Shown piece by piece: positions 26,023 through 35,047 of a DNA stretch of 64,000 nt (the first letter of the stretch is position 1; each line of letters starts with the position of its first letter). Below the pieces are notes generated by a model. The model ran no database searches. It saw nothing but the letters and a program-made list of their open reading frames with translations, and was not told where the DNA came from. Source of the DNA: Simkaniaceae bacterium (GTDB lineage: Bacteria; Chlamydiota; Chlamydiia; Chlamydiales; Simkaniaceae); NCBI GenBank assembly GCA_018399055.1, contig CP073762.1, forward strand, positions 124,001 through 188,000, read 5' to 3'. Both the position numbers and the translations under genes were made by a program.

Positions 26023-28523
26023 GCGTTTCTCCTGTATGATTTTACAGAATAGACAGCAATCGGATCGGTAAACCCTTTGAGTTGCACAGCCTCAAGTTTT
26101 TCGCATTCGATATTATTTTTTACCCCTTCAGCTTCTAGTGTACTTTCACTAATCAAAACCTGCATCCCCTCTGCCTCAGAGCAAATGCGCGCGGCTAAAT
26201 TCACATTAGCGCCCAAAACAGTGTAATTCAAACGATTGTCAGCACCCATATTTCCTGCAACGACATTCCCAGTATGGATGCCGATTCCCATTTCAATCGC
26301 ATCAAGCCCCTGCTGTTTTCTTTCAAGATTCCATTTATTGATTTCATCTACCATATCCAAGGCACTTTGAATCGCCTGAAGGGCACTTTTAGGTTTCTCA
26401 ATAGGAGCACCAAAAAGAGCCATCACTTCATCCCCAACATACTTATCAATTACGCCATCGTGTGCATCAATTTTTTCGGAAACTTTTGTCATACATGTGT
26501 TGATCAGGTTAATGACTTCTTTTGGATCCATTTTTTCAGTCATTTCACTAAAACCGCGAATATCTGCAAAGAGAACGGTAACCCGCTTCTCTTCTCCTCC
26601 AAGCTGAATGTTTCCCTTTAAAGCTTCCTCTGCAATTTCCTCAGAGACAACTTTATTTAAGATTCCCCGCACTTTTTCTTTTTCTCTTAGCCCTTTTATC
26701 ATTTCAAAAAATGAATGATAAAGTGAGTAGATTTCATCTTTTGTCTTTTTCTTAGGCTCATCAGGAATTTCAATTGCGTCCAATTTCCCTTCTGCAACAG
26801 TTTTTGTCACCTCCGCTAAATGCGTGATAGGGCGCGTGATCCGTTTTGCAATATTATTAAGAAGGACCAAGACAAAGAGCAGTCCCGCAATCGAAGCAAG
26901 ACGCATCTGCATCGAAATCTTATCAACGATCTCTTTTGCTTCACTCCGTACAGAATTGATAAGAGCATACTCCTCTGCCTTCGGCTTAAAAAGGAAGAAA
27001 TGTACGTCTAAATTTTTATACGGCTCAATGTGGAGGAAGAAATATTCTTCCCCCTTTATTGTTACGATTCCTGACGCTGCAGAAAGAAGCTTTTGAGGCG
27101 AAACATCATACCAATCAGAGTCAGCAATTTCCTTCCCTAAAGCATTTGTCACTGCAATCACTTTGTTATCAGAGATAAAAAGTGCAGGTTGATGGGTTGA
27201 TCTTGAAAGAGATCCTAAAACTTCTCCACCATGAGCCCCAACTGTCAAATACCCCTCTCGGATTTGGCCCTCTTCTTCAGCCTCTAAACGAAGCGTATTC
27301 CCAAAAAAAACATGGTGCATTTCAGGGAGAGAAATCACATCTAAGTGGGTCGCCAAAAATTCGGACGTGGCATTTTTCATCACCTCACGTTCCTTCTCAA
27401 CGGGATACATTATCTTGTCATAAAACACAGAATCACTCAAAAGAGACTTCCCGCAATACGTCTCGTCATCCACCACCCCCATCCCGACTGGAGAATGCTT
27501 GCTCAAAGGAGTTTTCCCAAAAACATTTGAGTTTGTTAGGGTTGACAATCCCCAAATCAATCCTACCTTGTTGTAATGGTCTATGTACTCCTTGACGTAG
27601 AACTTTACCTGTTCTTCAACCACTTTACTTCGAGAATAGGTTTCATTTATATCCGCATCATCTTCCATTAGGGTAAAACAAGTATCACCAAATGTTTTTC
27701 CCTTTTGAACAGCCTCTAACTTATTATTAACCATCTTGAGCCATTCGGCCTCATTCGGAACAATCCCTGGGGTTTCCCGAAGACTTTTTTGAACCGCCAA
27801 AATTTTGTCGATGAAATTTTTAAGATAAAACTGTTGAGCAGGAAGCTCAAGCCACTTAAGAAAAGGTTCTAAGAGATTAATGGACAGATCTAGGTTTTTG
27901 TTAGACGTGTCATCGTATTCAAAGTGCTGAATCGCTTGCCTGGTAAAAAAAACAAAATAGTCTTCATCTGATTCCTTATCCTTTTTCTCCTCACCATGAA
28001 TAGAACTAATATCCAATGCAATCCCAATATAAGGACCATCCCATTTCTCTTTATTCTCTCGATTTCTGATTCCAACAAGGTGAAACCCACTATTTATTGG
28101 AATGTGAATTGAGTCACTTAGAGAATTCTTATTGATGATGATTTCAGACATCAAACTCCCTTCGTTTATACTCTGAATGAAATTAATCCACTTGTTGGTG
28201 ATCATAAGCGAAGCAGAATCAAGCCAATTATTTTCTAAAAGGTTTTTTGTCGTCGGCTCAAATCCTTTGCGTACAAGTTGGTACTTTGCAACCCCCAGCA
28301 GAACAGCATCGACCTCAGCTTGTATTTTGAAGAGCATGTCTGAGAGGTAATCCTCAATGGCATTTGTTTTTTGCTGATTGATTTGATCAAGTTGACAGAG
28401 AAGCTCTTTGTAAGTCACCTCTAAATTCTTTCGTGTCGCGTGTTCTTCCCAATAGAAAGAAACAACAAAGGCAACTGTGAAAATTGCTGCTACCCAAAGG
28501 AATAATCGATAACGTAGGCTCAT
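26019..28523 (-). CDS. membrane class III adenylyl/guanylyl cyclase
   Basis: An 834-residue receptor-type cyclase: N-terminal membrane segment (about 5-22), a large extracytoplasmic sensor region (about 25-545), a second membrane segment (IAGLLFVLVLLNNI), a HAMP-like linker (RITRPITHLAEVTKTVAEG) and a C-terminal catalytic domain (about 645-825). Metal-binding aspartates are in LFADIRGFS (near 654) and DKYVGDEVMALFG (near 698); the transition-state Asn/Arg pair is in LGANVNLAARI (near 775/779). The Lys of DKYVGDE favours adenylate as product. Active cAMP synthesis is therefore likely. No cAMP receptor is visible in the window. The start overlaps the pepP stop by 4 bp (28520-28523). Confidence 0.9.
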   Translation of the reverse strand: MSLRYRLFLWVAAIFTVAFVVSFYWEEHATRKNLEVTYKELLCQLDQINQQKTNAIEDYLSDMLFKIQAEVDAVLLGVAKYQLVRKGFEPTTKNLLENNWLDSASLMITNKWINFIQSINEGSLMSEIIINKNSLSDSIHIPINSGFHLVGIRNRENKEKWDGPYIGIALDISSIHGEEKKDKESDEDYFVFFTRQAIQHFEYDDTSNKNLDLSINLLEPFLKWLELPAQQFYLKNFIDKILAVQKSLRETPGIVPNEAEWLKMVNNKLEAVQKGKTFGDTCFTLMEDDADINETYSRSKVVEEQVKFYVKEYIDHYNKVGLIWGLSTLTNSNVFGKTPLSKHSPVGMGVVDDETYCGKSLLSDSVFYDKIMYPVEKEREVMKNATSEFLATHLDVISLPEMHHVFFGNTLRLEAEEEGQIREGYLTVGAHGGEVLGSLSRSTHQPALFISDNKVIAVTNALGKEIADSDWYDVSPQKLLSAASGIVTIKGEEYFFLHIEPYKNLDVHFFLFKPKAEEYALINSVRSEAKEIVDKISMQMRLASIAGLLFVLVLLNNIAKRITRPITHLAEVTKTVAEGKLDAIEIPDEPKKKTKDEIYSLYHSFFEMIKGLREKEKVRGILNKVVSEEIAEEALKGNIQLGGEEKRVTVLFADIRGFSEMTEKMDPKEVINLINTCMTKVSEKIDAHDGVIDKYVGDEVMALFGAPIEKPKSALQAIQSALDMVDEINKWNLERKQQGLDAIEMGIGIHTGNVVAGNMGADNRLNYTVLGANVNLAARICSEAEGMQVLISESTLEAEGVKNNIECEKLEAVQLKGFTDPIAVYSVKSYRRNA

Positions 28524-29581
28524 GGTCTTGTATTTTTAAAAAGGTTTCGGTGCCCTGTCTTGGTGATCAAAACCATATCTTCGTATCGAATCCCTCCAAC
28601 GTTTGGAAGATATATGCCTGGTTCAATGGTAATCACCATCCCCTCCTGAAGGATTTCTTTTGCTGATTGCGCAGAAACCCGAGGGGATTCATGCACATCC
28701 AAGCCTATACCATGTCCAAGGGCATGGATAAAGTGCTTTTCCTCTTTTCCCATACTTTTTCGAGCAACAGTATCAAGCAAAGCTACAGGTACTCCCGCTT
28801 TACAAGCATCAAGCGCTGCCTGATGAGCCTTCCTTACTAACTTATAAATCTCCTGGATTCTTTTGGGCACCTCTCCAAAAAAGACAATACGTGTCATATC
28901 ACTAGCATATCCATTCAAGATAACGCCCATATCCATTAGCACAACGTCTCCCCGCTTGAGCTTTCTCTGCCCAGTATGATGGTGAGGAAGAGCACTATTT
29001 TCGCCAAAAGCAATGATCGGATCAAAGGAAAGCGCCTCCGCACCCCATTTTTTCACATAGAATTCAAACTCGAGGGCAAGCTCACTCTCTCGCATCCCAA
29101 CTTTTAGTTTTTTTCGAACATACTGAAATCCTTTCCAAAGAAGATCCGCGCTTTTTTGAAGAAGGATCAACTCACTTCGGTCTTTTACCATCCGAACAGC
29201 AAAAGTGGGATGATCAACCCCTTTAAGGGATCGCTTAACAAAGGCTTTTTTAAGCTCTCGATGCGCCGCTACAGTCAGCGAGGTGTCAAACCCAAACACT
29301 GTCGCCTCCTTTAACTTTGCAAGAGATTCTTTAAAAGCCTTTTCCTTGAAATCTTTGACTGGATAAGGAGATCCTTTTTTGGCAATTTCCTTATATCTCC
29401 CATCCACAAAAAGTGTCGCAGTTTTTAGGTCAACAAGAAGCCTTCCACGGGAAAGTTTTATTCCAGAAAAATATGCAAGATCCGTCGGATTTTCAATGAC
29501 AAATCCTTCCACACCCCATTTAGAAAAGTGAGTCCGAAACTTAGCAAGGCGGTTTTTGAAATAGGTTTTCGATCGCGTCAT
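28520..29581 (-). CDS. pepP: Xaa-Pro aminopeptidase (M24 family)
   Basis: Removes N-terminal residues ahead of proline. 353 residues, with an N-terminal creatinase-like domain and a C-terminal pita-bread fold. Metal ligands appear in order: D in LMDMGV, D in YASDMTRI, H in ALGHGIGLDVHESP, E in TIEPGIYLP and E in RYEDMVL. It overlaps the 3' end of mutL by 41 bp (29541-29581). The mutL-pepP adjacency is also found in Chlamydia. Confidence 0.93.
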   Translation of the reverse strand: MTRSKTYFKNRLAKFRTHFSKWGVEGFVIENPTDLAYFSGIKLSRGRLLVDLKTATLFVDGRYKEIAKKGSPYPVKDFKEKAFKESLAKLKEATVFGFDTSLTVAAHRELKKAFVKRSLKGVDHPTFAVRMVKDRSELILLQKSADLLWKGFQYVRKKLKVGMRESELALEFEFYVKKWGAEALSFDPIIAFGENSALPHHHTGQRKLKRGDVVLMDMGVILNGYASDMTRIVFFGEVPKRIQEIYKLVRKAHQAALDACKAGVPVALLDTVARKSMGKEEKHFIHALGHGIGLDVHESPRVSAQSAKEILQEGMVITIEPGIYLPNVGGIRYEDMVLITKTGHRNLFKNTRP

Positions 29582-31217
29582 GGTTTAAATGAATGATTGT
29601 TGGTTTTCCTTTAGGGCAATCATATGGTGCGGTTGTTTTCATCAGCTCTTTTATCATCTGCTTGGCTTCAACAACCGTCCAGCCCCTTTTTTGTGATCTT
29701 GCATAAGAAGAGAGGGTGAAAGCAAGTTTTTTTTGCCGCATTTTTTCAGCTAAGCTCTGATCCAAAACCTCAATAAACTCCTCTAAAAGCCCTTGAACCA
29801 TCCCCTCCTCAATTTCTGGCGAAAGCGCATCAATAATAAAGGCTGAATCACCAAACGGTCGAAGATCCACTCCCATCCCTTGAATTTCTGCTAAATGTCT
29901 CTTAAGAATTTCTCCTTCGCTTTTAGGAAACTCCAAAGTTATAGGGATCATCAAAGTTTGGAGAGGAGAGATCTCCTCTTTAACAAATCGATCATAGAGG
30001 ATGCGTGCATACGCCCCTTTTAAATCAATCAGGAAAATCCCCTCATAGGGACCAGGCGTGTTTGGGAGTGAAAAATAAGAAGAACCATGCGCAATTAAGT
30101 AATGATTAAATAAGCCAATGACTGTGATTTCTTCTTCAACATAGTCTAGTGATGGAGGAAGAAATTCTTTTTTTTCCTGAAACTTGAGAGGGGCTGCAAA
30201 GTCCCAATTCCCTTTAGGATATTCCTTAGGCGGTTCGTTCCCTTGAAAGGACTCCATGACCCCTTTTCGAATTACTTCCTGGATCACACCTTCTTCCCTT
30301 AAACGAATTTCCCTCTTTTGTGGATGCACATTCACGTCGATCCACTCAGGTGGCAATTTGATGTGGAGAACAAAAGTGGGATGAAGATGGGACGAAAGAC
30401 GCGTTCCATAACCCTCATAAATAGCGCGCGCAATCTGCGGGCAGCGCACACACCTTCCGTTAACAAAAAGATATTGACCAAGACGATTAGTCCGCGCGTC
30501 TAAGGGCGATCCAAGAAATCCACTTAAAAAACATCTGTTGTCAGTTTTTTCCACTTTTTTTGCCCGGTTTAAAAATGTCTCTCCCAAAAAAGCTTTTAAA
30601 CGTTCTTCAATAGCGCCCGGAAGAGTATGAATGATTTCTTTTCCATCCGCTATACATCGAACATGAATCTCGGGATGCGACAATGCAAACCGTGTTAAAA
30701 ACCTGGTGATTTCGCTAAGAGATGCCCCCTGAGTCTTTTGAAACTTCTTCCTTGCTGGAACATTGTAAAACAGCATAGCTATTTCTACAGTGGTCCCCTC
30801 ATTCCGAGCTGCAGGATCAATACTCCGAATCTTTCCCCCTTCAGCAACCACTTCTCCACCTAAGGCTTGCCCCTTTTGAGCAGAAACAACCCTCGTCTTT
30901 GAGATCGCTGCAATTGAGGCCAGGGCTTCCCCACGAAATCCCATGGTCAATACTTCCTCAAGATCCTCTGCAATGCGGATTTTTGATGTCGCGTGCCTTT
31001 CCAAGCTTAGGAGCAGGTCATCCCGACTCATCCCACACCCATCATCACTGACACGAATCAAAGAAAAGCCTCCTCTCTCAATTTCTACCGTAATTGCACT
31101 ACTCTTTGCATCAAGTGCATTTTCAACAAGCTCTTTGACCACAGAAGCGGGATTTTCAATCACCTCACCGGCTGCAATTTTGTTGATCGTTTGATCCGAT
31201 AAAATTTGAATGGGCAT
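29541..31217 (-). CDS. mutL: DNA mismatch repair protein MutL
   Basis: A GHKL ATPase that couples MutS mismatch recognition to strand removal. The N-terminal motifs are intact: IAAGEVIENPASVVKELVENALDA (14-37, with catalytic Glu in ELVENA), DDGCGM (58-63) and GFRGEAL (93-99), as is the VNVHPQKREI region. 558 residues is short for the family because the linker is short. In the C-terminal domain the site where DQHAxxER occurs in endonuclease-type MutL reads LIDLKGAYARILYDR (396-410), so the nuclease motif is missing. ATG 31217 has AAGGAG upstream. It heads the operon. Confidence 0.94.
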   Translation of the reverse strand: MPIQILSDQTINKIAAGEVIENPASVVKELVENALDAKSSAITVEIERGGFSLIRVSDDGCGMSRDDLLLSLERHATSKIRIAEDLEEVLTMGFRGEALASIAAISKTRVVSAQKGQALGGEVVAEGGKIRSIDPAARNEGTTVEIAMLFYNVPARKKFQKTQGASLSEITRFLTRFALSHPEIHVRCIADGKEIIHTLPGAIEERLKAFLGETFLNRAKKVEKTDNRCFLSGFLGSPLDARTNRLGQYLFVNGRCVRCPQIARAIYEGYGTRLSSHLHPTFVLHIKLPPEWIDVNVHPQKREIRLREEGVIQEVIRKGVMESFQGNEPPKEYPKGNWDFAAPLKFQEKKEFLPPSLDYVEEEITVIGLFNHYLIAHGSSYFSLPNTPGPYEGIFLIDLKGAYARILYDRFVKEEISPLQTLMIPITLEFPKSEGEILKRHLAEIQGMGVDLRPFGDSAFIIDALSPEIEEGMVQGLLEEFIEVLDQSLAEKMRQKKLAFTLSSYARSQKRGWTVVEAKQMIKELMKTTAPYDCPKGKPTIIHLNHDAIENLFQKPPC

Positions 31218-31283
31218 CGATTCTCCTTGAGAAGATCCTTCTAGATAACTTACTATAATCCTCCGAAGTGTATGGGAGCAACT

Positions 31284-33035
31284 ATGAATTTTCCAGAGGT
31301 GTGGAATCTAGACAGTGTTTTCGAAGGGGGAAGTCGCTCTTCCTCATTCCAAAAATCCTTCCAGACAGCCCAAAAAGATATCGATTCTCTAGAAAAACTT
31401 CTGCAAAGCGGCGAAATTTCCGAGGCTATCCCTTTAATGGGAGCCCTAGGAGAAATATTGAGAGAAATGGATACATTTGTTTATGGCTTATTGTCACAAA
31501 ATGTTGACGACACCCATGCCAACGTTCTCATTGGGCAGATGCGGACGCTCCAAACATATTTTTCCAACTGCTCTCTCGTTTTCGATACCCTCCTAAAGGA
31601 AATGTCAAATGATGATTTCAAATCTCTTCTTCAAAAACACTCACTTATCACATTCCCCTTGGAAGAAAGACGAAAAAAAGCGCTAGAAAAACTCTCTACG
31701 GACGAAGAATCCTTTATCAATAACCTCTCAATGGACGGATACCACGGATGGTCTGAAATGTGGGATGCCATAGTTGGTGAGATGACTTTTCCCTTTCAGG
31801 GCGAAAGTCTATATTTTGGTCAAATCGAGAATAAAATGTCCGATCCCAGTAGAGAGATTCGAGAAGAAGCTTTCAATGCGATAGAGCAAGGTTTTACAAA
31901 AAAACAAAGTTCGATTTCTCAAGCACTGAACCATTTGAGTGGATTTCGCCTTCAGGTGTATAAAAAACGTGGCTGGACCGACTTTTTAAAAGAACCGCTT
32001 GATGAGAATCGCCAATCGAAAGGTTCTCTCATGGCAATGTGGGAAACGATCAAAAAAAATCAAGCTTCTCTGATCCGCTACTTTGATTGTAAATCAGATT
32101 TACTTGGAATTGATCGCCTCTCATGGGTCGATTTAGACGCCCCATTGTCCTCATCTTCAAGGGAAATCTCCTACCAAGAAGCTGCAGAAACTGTCTTGAA
32201 GCAGTTTCAAGCATTCAGCCCCAAGATGGCATCCTTTGCACGCAAGGCCCTGGAAAATCAATGGATCGAAGCCGAAGATCGAAAAGGAAAACGCCCTGGA
32301 GGCTATTGCTGCGCCCTTCCTAACTCAAAAGAAAGCCGCATTTTTATGACGTTTTCTAAAACAATGACCAACCTTTACACATTGGCTCATGAACTCGGGC
32401 ATGCCTTTCATAATGAGATCCTCTTTCCCCTCGAGGAAATGGTTCAGCACCCCACTATGGGACTTGCAGAAACCGCTTCAACAATGGCTGAAATGATCGT
32501 AACGCAAGCGACTATCCGAGAAGAAAAAGATCCAAAACAACGCCTTATTCTTTTAGATGAACATCTAAATCGAGCGACCAGCTACCTCCTAAACATTTAC
32601 GCCCGCTTTCTTTTTGAAATCCGCTTTTATGAAAAGAGAGAAAAGGGAATTGTTTCTCACGAAGAACTCTCGATCCTCATGGAAGAATCGCAAAAAGAGG
32701 CCTATGGAGAGGCTCTTGATCGATATCACCCACTCTTTTGGGCTGCAAAAATTCATTTTTATTGCACAGAAATGCCTTTTTACAATTTCCCCTATACCTT
32801 TGGTTATCTTTTTAGCTTAGGAATTTACAACCATGCTACTCAGAACCCCGAGTTTGAATCCGCCTACATTTCTCTCCTTGAGGATACCGGAAGAATGTCC
32901 CCAGAAGACCTAGCTAAAAAACATTTACATGCCGACCTTAGCGCCCCTCTTTTTTGGCAACAAGGAATCGACGTGATTAACAAAGACATTGATGAATTTA
33001 TAAAACTATCCAAAGAGGTCTCATTATGCGACTGA
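31284..33035 (+). CDS. pepF: oligoendopeptidase F (M3 family)
   Basis: A cytoplasmic zinc oligopeptidase of about 583 residues. The zinc motif is LAHELGHAFHNEI with a downstream Glu in GLAETASTMAE. PepF-type N-terminal and C-terminal helical parts are complete. Start: ATG 31284 (MNFPEVWNLD) has GGGAG six bases upstream; ATG 31272 is in frame but lacks a ribosome site. It is divergent from mutL across a ~60-bp gap that holds TATAAT at 31254-31259. It may act on peptides brought in by the OPT or OppA systems. Confidence 0.93.
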   Translation: MNFPEVWNLDSVFEGGSRSSSFQKSFQTAQKDIDSLEKLLQSGEISEAIPLMGALGEILREMDTFVYGLLSQNVDDTHANVLIGQMRTLQTYFSNCSLVFDTLLKEMSNDDFKSLLQKHSLITFPLEERRKKALEKLSTDEESFINNLSMDGYHGWSEMWDAIVGEMTFPFQGESLYFGQIENKMSDPSREIREEAFNAIEQGFTKKQSSISQALNHLSGFRLQVYKKRGWTDFLKEPLDENRQSKGSLMAMWETIKKNQASLIRYFDCKSDLLGIDRLSWVDLDAPLSSSSREISYQEAAETVLKQFQAFSPKMASFARKALENQWIEAEDRKGKRPGGYCCALPNSKESRIFMTFSKTMTNLYTLAHELGHAFHNEILFPLEEMVQHPTMGLAETASTMAEMIVTQATIREEKDPKQRLILLDEHLNRATSYLLNIYARFLFEIRFYEKREKGIVSHEELSILMEESQKEAYGEALDRYHPLFWAAKIHFYCTEMPFYNFPYTFGYLFSLGIYNHATQNPEFESAYISLLEDTGRMSPEDLAKKHLHADLSAPLFWQQGIDVINKDIDEFIKLSKEVSLCD

Positions 33036-33832
33036 TGCTCGCCCTGCTTTTTTCATTTTCGCTCTTTGGAGCACCCTCAGAGAAATACTTTGATTTATTA
33101 GCCTCTACTCCTAAATCCCACGGCATCATTGGAAATCATGAAAAAGGTGAAATAGAAATCCTTCTCCATCCCCTTTCTATCAATGAGACCGAATCCATTG
33201 CAATGGAGCGCCTCTTAAATAAAGAGGTCCCACCAGAACAGGCTTGGGAATGGAGCCGAGTGGGAATTATTGCTGAAGATCAATACCTCTTTTGGATACG
33301 CGATGCTGTCCTTTTCCCCTCAGGAGAAAAGGGAACCTACGACCGAATCCTTTGGAAATCAGCGCTCGAAGCTCCTCCGGGAGTCGCAATCTTTCCTTAC
33401 CTTGCCGACCGAAAAGTGGTCCTCATTCTTAACTACCGCCATGCAACTAGAAGCTGGGAACTTGAACTTCCAAGAGGGTTGCTCAGAGAGGGTGAAACCG
33501 TTCGAACTGCTGCTGCTCGAGAGCTCCAAGAAGAAACGGGCTACCATGTGGACGACTCTCTTCTCCTTGGAACAATAGCCGTTGATAGCGGTATTCTGGC
33601 AACGGTGGTCCCTGTATTAGCCTGCAGAGCAGTAGATCCATCAGACAGAAAGTACGATTTTTCAGAAGCGATTGCTTTGAATGTCACTCTAAGCGTTAAT
33701 GAACTCGAAACCGCTCTTCTGAAAGGATTTTTGGATGTTTCTCTTACTGAAAGAACACTTCGCGCTAATGTTCGAGACCCTTTCCTAACCTTCGCACTGC
33801 TCCAGATGAAACTCCGCCATTGGCAAGATTAG
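33026..33832 (+). CDS. Nudix hydrolase with predicted signal peptide
   Basis: A 268-residue protein with a complete Nudix box: G151-x5-E157-x7-REL-Q-EETGY (151-173), preceded by WELELPRG, the position typical of ADP-sugar/ADP-ribose-type members. The N-terminus MRLMLALLFSFSLFGAPSEKY looks like a signal peptide, which is unusual since Nudix enzymes are normally cytoplasmic. Residues 20-115 form an additional N-terminal domain I do not recognise. Overlaps pepF by 10 bp and is probably cotranscribed. The substrate is unknown. Confidence 0.88.
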   Translation: MRLMLALLFSFSLFGAPSEKYFDLLASTPKSHGIIGNHEKGEIEILLHPLSINETESIAMERLLNKEVPPEQAWEWSRVGIIAEDQYLFWIRDAVLFPSGEKGTYDRILWKSALEAPPGVAIFPYLADRKVVLILNYRHATRSWELELPRGLLREGETVRTAAARELQEETGYHVDDSLLLGTIAVDSGILATVVPVLACRAVDPSDRKYDFSEAIALNVTLSVNELETALLKGFLDVSLTERTLRANVRDPFLTFALLQMKLRHWQD

Positions 33833-33872
33833 GATAGTTGGCTATATATGGGGTAACTGGAGACCCTTCCCT

Positions 33873-34799
33873 ATGGACAACCCTTTTAAAAATCTTAACT
33901 TGGACAAAAAACCCGCTAGCAGCTATACAAATAGTGACAAACGACCTCCAAAACGAAGTTTTATGAGATTTTTATCAACACTCATTGTCCTTGGGGCACT
34001 CGGTTACGGCGCCTATTATATCAATAACAGCCAACCCGAGCTAAAGCACAAAGCGATTGAAATGATCAATACTGGGACCTTTCATACCCTAGAAGCCCGC
34101 TTTACAGCTCGGCAGATCATGGAAAATGAGCGCCTTACCCTTTTAAAAGATACAGAGCACCGCTATAGCGAACCTTCATTGCGCTTTCATCCCTATCTCT
34201 TAATGGAAGTCAAATTTACGAATCCAACCTTCCAGACCGAAGAGGGAATTATTTTGTGGGATCTCATCGATGGTGAAATGGTCCTTGATACCCGATCGTG
34301 GGAAAAAACCCATGGATTTGCCGATTGTATTAACGCCGGTGCAGACCGCTACGAATATAAAATTCTTTCAACCATTGCCGAAAATGGCGGCAAGGCAGAC
34401 AGACAAAGCCTCATGACCTCCCTCAATATGGAAACCCACCTCTTTGAAGCGTGGATTGACCGAGCCCGCAAGAAAAAACTTGTCATCCAACACGGAAATC
34501 ATTACCGCGTTCACCTCCATGATCCCCTAGTCAATGTCCGACCTTCCACCTTAATCGCAGACCCTCTCGTCACTAAAAGCTCCAAGCATAATGAGAGACT
34601 CAATCGCCGCTATACCCCTTCACAAGTCAAAAAAGCAGCCGAGGCTGCCTTCGGATCTGACTTTGCAATTCGAACAACAAGAGATGTTTTTCTCCCTATT
34701 TACAGCATCACTGTTCAGAATCCAGATGGCTCCCTTCACACTTCCCATTGGAATGCCCTCAATGGAAAACAAATAACTCACGCCAACCTCATTGAATAA
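33873..34799 (+). CDS. hypothetical single-pass membrane protein
   Basis: A 308-residue protein I do not recognise. It has a Lys/Arg-rich N-terminus with one membrane segment at about 33-49 (FLSTLIVLGALGYGAYY). A long soluble part follows, including a winged-helix-like stretch (about 165-215, ILSTIAENGGKADRQSLMTSL and FEAWIDRARKKKLV). It starts 40 bp after the Nudix gene and is followed by a tRNA, so it probably ends the pepF operon. The family may be chlamydia-specific, which is inference. Confidence 0.72.
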   Translation: MDNPFKNLNLDKKPASSYTNSDKRPPKRSFMRFLSTLIVLGALGYGAYYINNSQPELKHKAIEMINTGTFHTLEARFTARQIMENERLTLLKDTEHRYSEPSLRFHPYLLMEVKFTNPTFQTEEGIILWDLIDGEMVLDTRSWEKTHGFADCINAGADRYEYKILSTIAENGGKADRQSLMTSLNMETHLFEAWIDRARKKKLVIQHGNHYRVHLHDPLVNVRPSTLIADPLVTKSSKHNERLNRRYTPSQVKKAAEAAFGSDFAIRTTRDVFLPIYSITVQNPDGSLHTSHWNALNGKQITHANLIE

Positions 34800-34894
34800 T
34801 AATCCCTAAATAGGTTACCCTTCCCAGAGCAATCGTTGCTTTTCAAAAAGTTGAAAAGCCCCCTAAACATCCACGGACCTCAACCCAGGATCTT

Positions 34895-34981
34895 GGAAAG
34901 GTGGCTGAGTGGCCGAAGGCACGTCCCTGCTAAGGACGCGTATCTGTAAGGGTACCGAGGGTTCGAATCCCTCCCTTTCCG
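34895..34981 (+). tRNA. tRNA-Ser (anticodon GCU)
   Basis: Acceptor stem ggaaagg pairs with cctttcc plus discriminator G. The T-arm is gagggttcgaatccctc. The D-loop region is tggctgagtggccgaaggca. The anticodon loop reads ct-gct-aa within gtccctgctaaggac, giving GCU, which reads AGC/AGU serine codons. A long variable arm (tatctgtaagggtacc) is typical of tRNA-Ser. CCA is not encoded. Confidence 0.93.
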
Positions 34982-34986
34982 CATCA

Positions 34987-35012
34987 GGGCTCCATTTTGG
35001 AGCCCTTTTTTA
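34987..35012 (+). terminator. rho-independent terminator after tRNA-Ser
   Basis: The stem gggctcca / tggagccc (34987-35005, 3-nt loop) is followed by a run of seven T. It lies 5 bp after the tRNA and 35 bp before dnaB. Confidence 0.85.
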
Positions 35013-35047
35013 TTCCGTTTTTTTTGCAATGTCGATAGACTGGGGCC

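Noticed and set aside
26019-26100. Possible fluoride riboswitch before crcB
   Set aside because: The upstream sequence is coding sequence of the cyclase and the genes overlap by 4 bp, so there is no leader.
34839-34858. 8-bp hairpin before tRNA-Ser
   Set aside because: A stem exists (cttttcaa/ttgaaaag) but no T run follows, so I do not call it a terminator.
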